DNA of 34,124 bases from Sulfurimonas sp. (lineage in GTDB: Bacteria; Campylobacterota; Campylobacteria; Campylobacterales; Sulfurimonadaceae). Positions 1-6,147 of this stretch are shown here, one piece after another (positions within the stretch are counted from its first letter, which is position 1; every line of letters begins with the position of its first letter). A model generated the notes under the pieces. It was not told the DNA's origin and did no database searches. It worked only from the letters and a program-made list of their open reading frames with translations. Both the position numbers and the translations under genes were made by a program. The DNA lies in the NCBI GenBank assembly GCA_027038255.1, contig JALVXQ010000203.1, forward strand, positions 1-34,124, in the 5' to 3' direction.

Positions 1-621
1 TATGATAGTCGCAATAGTATAGATATAACTAAGAACCTGCTCAATAATTTTTGAGATGGCTTTTTTGTCGTAGTAGAGCAGTGTAAACCCGAGAAGAATG
101 TTTTCTCCCTTGTAGCGGTACAAAATAGGACGTATAAACCTGTAAGCTTCAATAGTTTCTTTGCCGTTTTTAATGGTGTAAGTGTCATAGGTCACATGCT
201 CTGTTTTGCAATTTTGCAGGTAGGCTAAGAGGCTTTTTTCCAGAGGCAGTTTTTTAACTTTTTCTCCAAATCCTGATATATACTCAAAGGAGCTTTTTGT
301 GCCGTTCTTTTGTCTTTGGTAGATAGATATACCCAGCAGACCGTCAATGTGTGAATCTTGGAGACGCTCGATGGCATCATTGAGACTGAGACGGTTTTCA
401 TATGTTCGCTCAAGCAGAGCAAAAGAGGAGAAGTCAGAGATACGCTCAATCGTAGTGGAACTGACCTCAAAAGCTTTTTTTTCAATGTTATCTTTAATGA
501 AGGGAATGATAAAATAGTTCTGTACAGAGATAGCCAGAAAGATAGAAACAAATACAAAGCTGATAAGTTTAAGCTTAAGTCCACCCTTGTACAATATCTT
601 TTTGATACTACTTTTAATCAT
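1..621 (-). CDS. Membrane-anchored sensor protein, N-terminal part (cut by window start)
   Basis: An open minus-strand frame of 207 codons runs from an ATG at 621 off the left edge; the ORF track missed it because no stop is present. The product starts with a basic stretch and one hydrophobic helix (about residues 20-45, LISFVFVSIFLAIS). A soluble, probably periplasmic region of about 150 residues follows, and the fragment ends in what may be the start of a second membrane helix (SYIYTIATI). This two-helix layout with an extracytoplasmic domain is typical of chemoreceptors, histidine kinases, and GGDEF or nucleotide cyclase sensors. The output domain lies outside the window, so the type cannot be named. 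It is divergent from the FAD oxidoreductase gene. A weak minus-strand -10 (TAAAAT, 652-657) lies upstream. Confidence 0.7.
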   Translation of the reverse strand, partial: MIKSSIKKILYKGGLKLKLISFVFVSIFLAISVQNYFIIPFIKDNIEKKAFEVSSTTIERISDFSSFALLERTYENRLSLNDAIERLQDSHIDGLLGISIYQRQKNGTKSSFEYISGFGEKVKKLPLEKSLLAYLQNCKTEHVTYDTYTIKNGKETIEAYRFIRPILYRYKGENILLGFTLLYYDKKAISKIIEQVLSYIYTIATII

Positions 622-636
622 TAATCCCTACTACGA

Positions 637-642
637 TATAAT
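637..642 (+). promoter_or_regulatory. Probable sigma-70 -10 box for the FAD oxidoreductase gene
   Basis: A perfect TATAAT lies in the short divergent intergenic gap, about 30 nt before a good ribosome binding site (AAGGAG at 671-676). No -35 box is evident, which is usual for this phylum. Confidence 0.4.
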
Positions 643-680
643 CTTAGTACTATTTTACCCAAAAATTTTAAAGGAGACCT

Positions 681-713
681 ATGAAGCTTATAAAGAGAAG
701 TATATTATTTTAA
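681..713 (+). other. Ten-codon leader ORF or interrupted 5' end ahead of the FAD oxidoreductase
   Basis: The best ribosome binding site in this gap (AAGGAG, 4 nt spacing) serves an ATG at 681 that is followed by ten codons and a TAA. The next gene continues in exactly the same frame after one GAA codon. It could be a leader peptide, a nonsense-truncated original N terminus, or a chance ORF. No family is recognisable. Confidence 0.3.
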
Positions 714-749
714 GAAATGAAGATGGAGGAAGTGAATGGGAAGTTAGAT

Positions 750-1868
750 ATGTATGATGTAGCAGTTGTCGGTGCAGGCATAAACGGGTGTAGTGCTGCT
801 TATGAGTTTGTGCAAGAGGGTAAAAATGTCATTGTTTTTGACAAAGAGGGTATAGCAAGTGGAGGAAGCGGTGCTGCCGGTGCTTTCATCTCGCCGAAGT
901 TCTCTAAGGCAGGAGAGCTCAAAGAGATTATAGAAGAGGCCTTTGTTTACTCCATGGAGTATTATGAGACAAATTTCAAACATTTTTTTACAAAAGCACA
1001 GCTGCTGCATATCGCAAAAGATGAAGCAGAAGAGGAGAGTCTGCGTGTCTTTAAAGCAAAAACAACACTGAAACTCAAAAAACCAAATGAAGAACTTTTA
1101 GAGAGTCTCACGCAGAGTGCCAAAGAGCAGGAGTATGTCTCTTTGGATGCCGGTGTTGTGAATGCAAAAGAGATCTGTCAAAAGATGATAGCCGGAGCAA
1201 AGTTTGTCTCTTTGGATGTTCAGGAACTAACATGGGAAGATGGATACTGGCTGATAAATGAAAGCTATGCGGCACGTGAGCTTATTCTCGCAACCGGGGC
1301 GTATAAAACCATTATAAAAGAGCCCTATATCGGTCTTCGTGGTGTATGGGGACATAGAATAGATGTAAAAAGCAAATTAAATAATCCCTACTCTATTCAT
1401 CAGTTTGTCTCTATTGCACCTAGCAGTGAGGGTGTCATAGCTATTGGTGCGACACATAATGTGCACTATCATCCTCAAACTGCAAAAGAACCCTATGATG
1501 TTAAGGCAGGCAGAGAAGAGTTGCTTGAAAAAGCAACACGCACTGTAAAGCTTGATGCAGTGGAAGTAGTCGCTGACTATACCGGTCTGCGTTCAGGCTC
1601 ACATGACTATATGCCGCTTCTTGGTTCCCTTGTTCTTTCAAAAGAGACACTGGAATGTTGTGAAAAAAGTATACGGGTAAAAAAGCCGGATTTTGGAGAG
1701 TTTCTCTACTATCCGCATCTCTACATGATAAATGGAAGTGGAGGCTATGGTTTTGTTTTAGCACCGTATCTGGCAAAAATGCTCAAAGAGCAGATACTCA
1801 GAGGTAAAGAGATAAGTCCGAGACTCTCTCCTGCACGTTTTTTTGCACGGTGGGTTAAGAAATCTTAA
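750..1868 (+). CDS. FAD-dependent oxidoreductase, MnmC C-terminal-domain type (DAO family)
   Basis: The product is about 372 residues. It opens with a Rossmann FAD-binding strand (VAVVGAGINGCSAAYEF) and an acidic end to strand 2 (VIVFDKE). A segment ASGGSGAAGAFISPK resembles the ASGN..G..YPK region of the MnmC oxidase domain, and TGLRSGSHDYMPLLG near residue 280 resembles its C-terminal FAD contact. MnmC oxidase removes carboxymethyl from cmnm5(s2)U34 of tRNA; the methyltransferase half is absent here, so this is a single-domain form or a related amino-acid oxidase. The start is uncertain. The ORF track uses ATG 717, but ATG 750 has GGGAAG 6 nt upstream and starts directly at the Rossmann strand, so it is preferred. 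The 3' end overlaps the convergent gene by 14 nt. Confidence 0.75.
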   Translation: MYDVAVVGAGINGCSAAYEFVQEGKNVIVFDKEGIASGGSGAAGAFISPKFSKAGELKEIIEEAFVYSMEYYETNFKHFFTKAQLLHIAKDEAEEESLRVFKAKTTLKLKKPNEELLESLTQSAKEQEYVSLDAGVVNAKEICQKMIAGAKFVSLDVQELTWEDGYWLINESYAARELILATGAYKTIIKEPYIGLRGVWGHRIDVKSKLNNPYSIHQFVSIAPSSEGVIAIGATHNVHYHPQTAKEPYDVKAGREELLEKATRTVKLDAVEVVADYTGLRSGSHDYMPLLGSLVLSKETLECCEKSIRVKKPDFGEFLYYPHLYMINGSGGYGFVLAPYLAKMLKEQILRGKEISPRLSPARFFARWVKKS

Positions 1869-2592
1869 CGATGTGAGGCGGAACGGTTTTAAAGACCTCT
1901 TTTATACCGTTGGCTCTTTTTTCCCGCATCTTTCCTGTTGCAAAAGGGGAGAGAAAATATGCCAGCTCTTTACACTCATCAGCATCATAGTTGTTGTCAT
2001 GCATAAAGACGACAGTTTTGTCTAGTTTGTTGATATGTTCGCTCAGTGCTCTTGCATAGGCGATGATGTTTTTATGGTGTCTGTCGTATTTGTTCCCAAT
2101 TCCAAAAAATACAAACTTTCCGGTAAGACGAAGGTTTGGAATGTCAAGATAATTAAGCTGTTTGTCATAACGTGTGAGCTGCGTTGAGGTGAATTTATCT
2201 AAATCAGCATCAAACTCTTCTAAAATCGGTGTCGGTTCAATATTTTCGCGGTTGTAGTTAAAAAGGTACTTAATCTCTACAAGTTTGCCTTTATAGTGCT
2301 CTTTTAAAGCAGCATTGAGTATGTACATTTTTGGTGTTTCATTGATAGTTACATACTCATCATACTTCTCAAAACCGTCATCTTGTAAAAAACGGCTCAT
2401 TTTGTAGCCTGTAGGTGTCTCTTCAGGGTTGTACAAAAAGATAGTCCCTGCTACATGTTTACGCTTTTTTTTGAGCATATTTTCTAAATCTGCTACGCTT
2501 ATTTTCTCATCTTCATTTTCATTGATGTAGATATACTGCTCAACCAAATAATCCATATCGAAATTTGTCGAAAACTTTCCAAATACTTGCAT
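1855..2592 (-). CDS. Conserved-looking hypothetical protein, 245 aa
   Basis: I do not recognise a family. The protein is soluble and charged, with no signal peptide or membrane helix. The N-terminal half is acidic and lysine-rich (NENEDEKISVADLENMLKKKRK). The C-terminal half has alternating beta/alpha character, with a strand KFVFFGIGNKYDRHHKN and another VVFMHDNNYDADE, which could be a nucleotide- or metal-binding fold. The ATG at 2592 has AAAAGG upstream. A minus-strand TATAAT lies within the 2613-2626 repeat, about 23 nt before the start. The gene is convergent with the FAD oxidoreductase, overlapping by 14 nt, and ends the ancestral chromosome segment left of the restriction island. Confidence 0.75.
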   Translation of the reverse strand: MQVFGKFSTNFDMDYLVEQYIYINENEDEKISVADLENMLKKKRKHVAGTIFLYNPEETPTGYKMSRFLQDDGFEKYDEYVTINETPKMYILNAALKEHYKGKLVEIKYLFNYNRENIEPTPILEEFDADLDKFTSTQLTRYDKQLNYLDIPNLRLTGKFVFFGIGNKYDRHHKNIIAYARALSEHINKLDKTVVFMHDNNYDADECKELAYFLSPFATGKMREKRANGIKEVFKTVPPHIVKIS

Positions 2593-2612
2593 CTAAAACC
2601 TTTTAATTTTGC

Positions 2613-2626
2613 GAATTATACTATAA
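2613..2626. repeat. 14-bp direct repeat, left copy flanking the restriction island
   Basis: GAATTATACTATAA occurs here and again at 9819-9832, bracketing the whole restriction/toxin island. This copy also contains a TATAAT on the minus strand, positioned as a promoter for the 1855-2592 gene. Confidence 0.6.
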
Positions 2627-2715
2627 GTTGTTTTACAGTTTCCTATGCCCTATAAATGGAGCTAATTTACCACAAGGACTCTTGCTGTCTTTACTGTAGT
2701 ACCTGTTTATTGAGA

Positions 2716-2721
2716 TATAAT
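2716..2721 (+). promoter_or_regulatory. Probable -10 box for hsdM
   Basis: TATAAT lies 24 nt before the hsdM ATG at 2746, with an AGGAAAA ribosome-binding stretch between them. The rest of the 153-nt gap 2593-2745 holds no credible gene; the ORF track's extension of hsdM into it (from 2656) has no ribosome binding site. Confidence 0.45.
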
Positions 2722-2745
2722 ACTATAAAAAATTTTAGGAAAACT

Positions 2746-4293
2746 ATGAACAAACTTACACTCCAAACACTTGAGAGATGGCTCTGGGATAGTGCTGATT
2801 TAATGAGAGGGCATATTGATAGCTCTGATTTTAAGAACTATATCTTTGGCTTACTCTTTTTAAAGAGAGCTAATGACCAGTTTATGGAAGAGGCAAATAT
2901 TGCTGTTAGCCAAGATGGTGTAAGTTTAGAAGAAGCACTTGAAGATGAAGACTACCACCAATTTTTTATTCCCTTTGATGCCTATTGGAGTGAGCTTACT
3001 AAAAAGAGTGAAAATATTGGTCAAGCTCTTGATAAGGCTTTTTCTCTCATTGAAGAGCATAACTCACAACTTGAAGGTGTTATGACTGCTGTTCATTTTG
3101 GAGATACTGAAAAACTTCCTGATGAACTTTTAGCACGACTGCTTCAACACTTTAACAAATACTCTCTTGCTAATGAACATTTAGACAATCCAGATATTTT
3201 AGGCTCTGCTTATGAGTATTTAATCCGTGAATTTGCTGATGATGGTGGAAAAAAAGGTGGAGAGTTCTATACACCAAAAGAGGTAGTGAAGCTTGTTGTA
3301 AGTCTCATAAAACCTGAAGCTGGAAATAGTGTCTATGATCCTACTTGTGGAAGTGGTGGTATGCTCATACAGAGTGCCAACTACATTAAAGCTCATGGTG
3401 GAACTGTTGGTAAGTTTGTAGATGCTAAACTTTACGGTCAGGAGAAGAACCTTGGAACTTGGGCTATTTGTAAGATAAATATGATTGTTCATAACTTCAA
3501 AGATAGCGATATACGAAAAGGCGATACTTTATCTTCTCCAAAACACTTGGAAAATGGCGAATTAATGACATTTGACAGAGTGATAGCAAATCCACCATTT
3601 AGCTTAAAGAAGTGGTGGCACCCTGCTGAGATAGATATAAAGCAAGATGAAAAAGGCAAAGAGATAGCACCAAAATATAACTCTGTTGTCTCCGATGAGT
3701 ATGGAAGATTTAAGTATGGCATACCACCAAGGGGATATGGAGATTTAGCATTTGTTCAGCATATGGTAAGTGTTCTTAAAAATGATGGTCGGATGGGTGT
3801 AGTACTCCCTCACGGTATATTGTTTCGTGGTGGAACAGAGGGGAAAATACGAGAGGGCTTGCTCAATGATGACATTATAGAAGCTATTGTCGGACTTCCT
3901 GAAAAGCTGTTTTACAACACTGGCATACCTGCTTCTATCATCATCATAAACAAGAGTAAATCTGAGAACCTTAAAAACAGAGTTGTGTTTATAGATGCTT
4001 CGAGTGAATACAAAGACGGTAAGAACCAAAACACGCTAACCGATGAGAATATTAAAAAAATAGTAGAGAGTTATGATGGGCTTGAAGATATAGATAAGTT
4101 TATACGAATAGTTGATATGAGTGAAATAGAAGAGAATGATTATAACTTAAATATTTCACGATACATTGATACGAGCGAAGATGAAGAGATTATAGATATT
4201 AAAGCTACTCTTGAAGATATAAAAGAGTTAGAAGTTAAAGAGCAAGAGATAGATAGTAAGTTAAACGGTTATCTTAAAAGTTTAGGTTTTTAA
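2746..4293 (+). CDS. hsdM: Type I restriction-modification methyltransferase subunit HsdM
   Basis: Adenine-N6 methyltransferase subunit, which modifies host DNA at sites chosen by HsdS and is needed for restriction by the HsdR complex. The protein is 515 aa, close to the EcoR124I-type length. An N-terminal helical HsdM_N region (1-140) precedes the catalytic domain. The AdoMet motif I is DPTCGSGG (198-205) and catalytic motif IV is NPPF (282-285). The ATG at 2746 was preferred to the ORF-track start at 2656 because it follows an AGGAAAA site and gives the usual N terminus (LERWLWDSADLMRG). hsdS follows after one base, so the two are co-transcribed. The gene is intact. Confidence 0.96.
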   Translation: MNKLTLQTLERWLWDSADLMRGHIDSSDFKNYIFGLLFLKRANDQFMEEANIAVSQDGVSLEEALEDEDYHQFFIPFDAYWSELTKKSENIGQALDKAFSLIEEHNSQLEGVMTAVHFGDTEKLPDELLARLLQHFNKYSLANEHLDNPDILGSAYEYLIREFADDGGKKGGEFYTPKEVVKLVVSLIKPEAGNSVYDPTCGSGGMLIQSANYIKAHGGTVGKFVDAKLYGQEKNLGTWAICKINMIVHNFKDSDIRKGDTLSSPKHLENGELMTFDRVIANPPFSLKKWWHPAEIDIKQDEKGKEIAPKYNSVVSDEYGRFKYGIPPRGYGDLAFVQHMVSVLKNDGRMGVVLPHGILFRGGTEGKIREGLLNDDIIEAIVGLPEKLFYNTGIPASIIIINKSKSENLKNRVVFIDASSEYKDGKNQNTLTDENIKKIVESYDGLEDIDKFIRIVDMSEIEENDYNLNISRYIDTSEDEEIIDIKATLEDIKELEVKEQEIDSKLNGYLKSLGF

Positions 4294-4294
4294 T

Positions 4295-5494
4295 ATGGTA
4301 GCTGATGGTTATAAAAAAACTGAGATTGGGGTTATACCTGTTGAGTGGGATGTTGTAAAAGTTGGGGAAATACTAAATGTTCAAACTGGAAAAATGAATG
4401 CCCAAGACCAAGTAAATGATGGAATTTATCCTTTTTTTACTCGTTCTATTGATGTTCAAACTATTGATATTTATGCTTATGATACAGAAGCTTTATTCAT
4501 AGCAGGAGAAGGAAACTTCAAGGTCAAGTATTATAATGGAAAGTTTAATTGTCATCAACGAACTTATATGCTTACTTCAAAAAATACTAATAATATGAAG
4601 TTTTTGCTAAATGCTATACAACCAAAAGTGAATAAATTAATTTCTACCTCTGTTGGTTCTACTGTTCAATCTTTAAGAAAACCAATAATTGAAGCTCTTA
4701 AAATCCCACTCCCACCACTAAAAGAACAAGAGAAAATAGCTGATATTTTATCAACTGCTGATGAGAAGATAGATGCTACCCAGGCACAAATCCAAAAAGC
4801 CGAAACTCTTAAAAAGGCTCTTCTACAAAAGCTACTAAGTGAGGGTATAGGACATAGTGAATTTAAGGATAGTGAGCTTGGGAAGATACCTGAGAGTTGG
4901 GAGGTTGTGAAAGTTGGAAAATATACAAAACTTATGGGAGGATATGCTTTTAAAAGTAGAGATGCGAAAGAATTTGGAACAAGATGGTTGAAAATCGCTA
5001 ATGTAGGAATAAAAAAAATTAAATGGGAGCAAACTTCTTATTTAGAAGACACTTATCAAGAAGAATATAAAAAGTTTATGTTAAGGAAAAATGATATTGT
5101 ATTGGCTATGACCAGACCTATTTTGAGTATGAAATTGAAAATCGCTAAAATTACTAATAATGACATTCCAGCCTTACTAAACCAAAGAGTAGGAAAGTTT
5201 ATCTTTGATGATAATGTTAATAGTGAGTTTATGTTTCAATTATTTCAACATATAGATTTTGTTAAGTTATTAATGCTAAAAATTATGGGAACAGACCCAC
5301 CAAATGTAAGTAGTGAGCAATTAGAAACTATTAAAATCCCACTCCCACCCCTCGAAGAACAAAAACAAATAGCCGAAATCTTATCAACTGCTGATGAAAA
5401 GTTAGAAGTCCTTTGTGCTAAAAAAGAGAAATATGAAACACTCAAAATTGGTCTGTTACAGAAGCTTTTGAGTGGAGAGATCAGAACTGTTTGA
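4295..5494 (+). CDS. hsdS: Type I restriction-modification specificity subunit HsdS
   Basis: DNA-recognition subunit of 399 aa with the standard two-half design. Each half starts with a similar sequence (EIGVIPVEWDVVKVG near residue 10 and ELGKIPESWEVVKVG near 195), has a variable target-recognition domain, and ends in a conserved spacer helix (PLPPLKEQEKIADILSTADEK and PLPPLEEQKQIAEILSTADEK). The two helices set the spacing of a bipartite recognition site, which cannot be predicted from sequence alone. The DNA under the two helices keeps perfect 19-bp and 17-bp direct repeats 633 bp apart, a possible in-frame recombination site. The gene follows hsdM by one base. It is intact, with no homopolymer phase-variation tract seen. 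Confidence 0.95.
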   Translation: MVADGYKKTEIGVIPVEWDVVKVGEILNVQTGKMNAQDQVNDGIYPFFTRSIDVQTIDIYAYDTEALFIAGEGNFKVKYYNGKFNCHQRTYMLTSKNTNNMKFLLNAIQPKVNKLISTSVGSTVQSLRKPIIEALKIPLPPLKEQEKIADILSTADEKIDATQAQIQKAETLKKALLQKLLSEGIGHSEFKDSELGKIPESWEVVKVGKYTKLMGGYAFKSRDAKEFGTRWLKIANVGIKKIKWEQTSYLEDTYQEEYKKFMLRKNDIVLAMTRPILSMKLKIAKITNNDIPALLNQRVGKFIFDDNVNSEFMFQLFQHIDFVKLLMLKIMGTDPPNVSSEQLETIKIPLPPLEEQKQIAEILSTADEKLEVLCAKKEKYETLKIGLLQKLLSGEIRTV

Positions 5495-5499
5495 CTTAT

Positions 5500-5532
5500 G
5501 TATATAAAATAGTATATAATTAAAGATATAAT
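5500..5532 (+). promoter_or_regulatory. Promoter/operator region of the toxin-antitoxin-hsdR operon
   Basis: The 58-nt gap after hsdS contains three near-identical 8-mers, GTATATAA (5500), GTATATAA (5512) and GATATAAT (5525), spaced 12 and 13 bp. Two TATAAT boxes (5515-5520, 5527-5532) fall in the same stretch. Tandem or inverted short repeats over the promoter are the usual binding targets of ribbon-helix-helix antitoxins. This arrangement is therefore a candidate autoregulatory operator; binding is inferred. Confidence 0.5.
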
Positions 5533-5552
5533 TTTTCTAAAAGGATTTGACT

Positions 5553-5822
5553 ATGCACTCACTAGCACAACTTCAAAAACAACAAGTAGGGCTTAGATTG
5601 CCCGTTTATCTCATAGAACAGATAGATGAGTTTACACAAGAGTATAACTTAAATAGAACAGATATTATTATAGAGTCTATAAAGTCGTATATTGAGAAAC
5701 AAGAGGCAGAGGAATTTTATAGAAGTTTTGATGCTTCTTGTAAGGAACTAAGAGAAGTTTTAGATGACCCTAAAAAAGCTGAAGCATTACAAACAATAGA
5801 AGAGTTTCTTGATGAGCTTTAA
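5553..5822 (+). CDS. Ribbon-helix-helix antitoxin
   Basis: The 89-aa protein has an N-terminal strand and two helices typical of ribbon-helix-helix DNA-binding antitoxins (GLRLPVYLIEQIDEFTQEY, then LNRTDIIIESIKSYIEKQ, residues about 12-48). An acidic helical tail (about 50-89) would bind the toxin. It should neutralise the toxin encoded next and repress its own promoter. ATG 5553 was chosen because AAGGA (5541-5545) sits 7 nt upstream; the ORF track's TTG two codons earlier is less likely. The 3' end overlaps the toxin start by 11 nt. The gene lies inside a type I restriction locus, between hsdS and hsdR. Confidence 0.85.
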   Translation: MHSLAQLQKQQVGLRLPVYLIEQIDEFTQEYNLNRTDIIIESIKSYIEKQEAEEFYRSFDASCKELREVLDDPKKAEALQTIEEFLDEL

Positions 5823-6147
5823 AATTAAGCCGGTTGATGGTTTTAAAAGAGACTTTAAAAAATTAGCAAAAAAATATAAAAAGTTAGATGATGATGTTAA
5901 AAAAGTTGTCTTAGAGCTAAGGAACAATCCAAAAGTAGGTACTTATCTACAACATAATTGTTATAAAGTAAGAATGGCGAACTCTTCTACTTCAACAGGA
6001 AAAAGTGGAGGTTTTAGAGTTATCTACTATTTTATAGATGAACAAAATAACCTTTATCTTATGAATATCTACTCTAAAACAAAAAAAGAGAATATATCTG
6101 AACATGAACTGCTTGAACTTCTAAGAATAAACGGCTTAGATAAATGA
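5812..6147 (+). CDS. RelE/ParE-superfamily toxin
   Basis: A basic 111-aa protein with the compact beta-alpha fold signature of RelE/ParE toxins. It has a lysine-rich helix pair (FKRDFKKLAKKYKKLDDDVKK), the middle segment VRMANSSTSTGKSGGFRVIYYFIDE, and a C-terminal strand LYLMNIYSKTKKENIS. The GGFRVIYYF segment and KTKKENIS end match the usual RelE-like core. Whether it is an mRNA interferase (RelE) or gyrase poison (ParE) cannot be decided. Start is ATG 5812, overlapping the antitoxin end; its TGA overlaps the hsdR ATG by 4 nt (ATGA). Length is normal and the gene looks intact. Confidence 0.85.
   Translation: MSFKIKPVDGFKRDFKKLAKKYKKLDDDVKKVVLELRNNPKVGTYLQHNCYKVRMANSSTSTGKSGGFRVIYYFIDEQNNLYLMNIYSKTKKENISEHELLELLRINGLDK

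Noticed and set aside
358-624. Plus-strand 88-aa ORF
   Set aside because: Antisense shadow of the partial sensor gene, which has an open 207-codon frame with membrane-helix sense on the other strand.
2656-2745. N-terminal extension of hsdM in the ORF track
   Set aside because: Thirty codons with a Cys-rich, non-family sequence and no ribosome binding site; the promoter at 2716 and AGGAAAA site fit ATG 2746.
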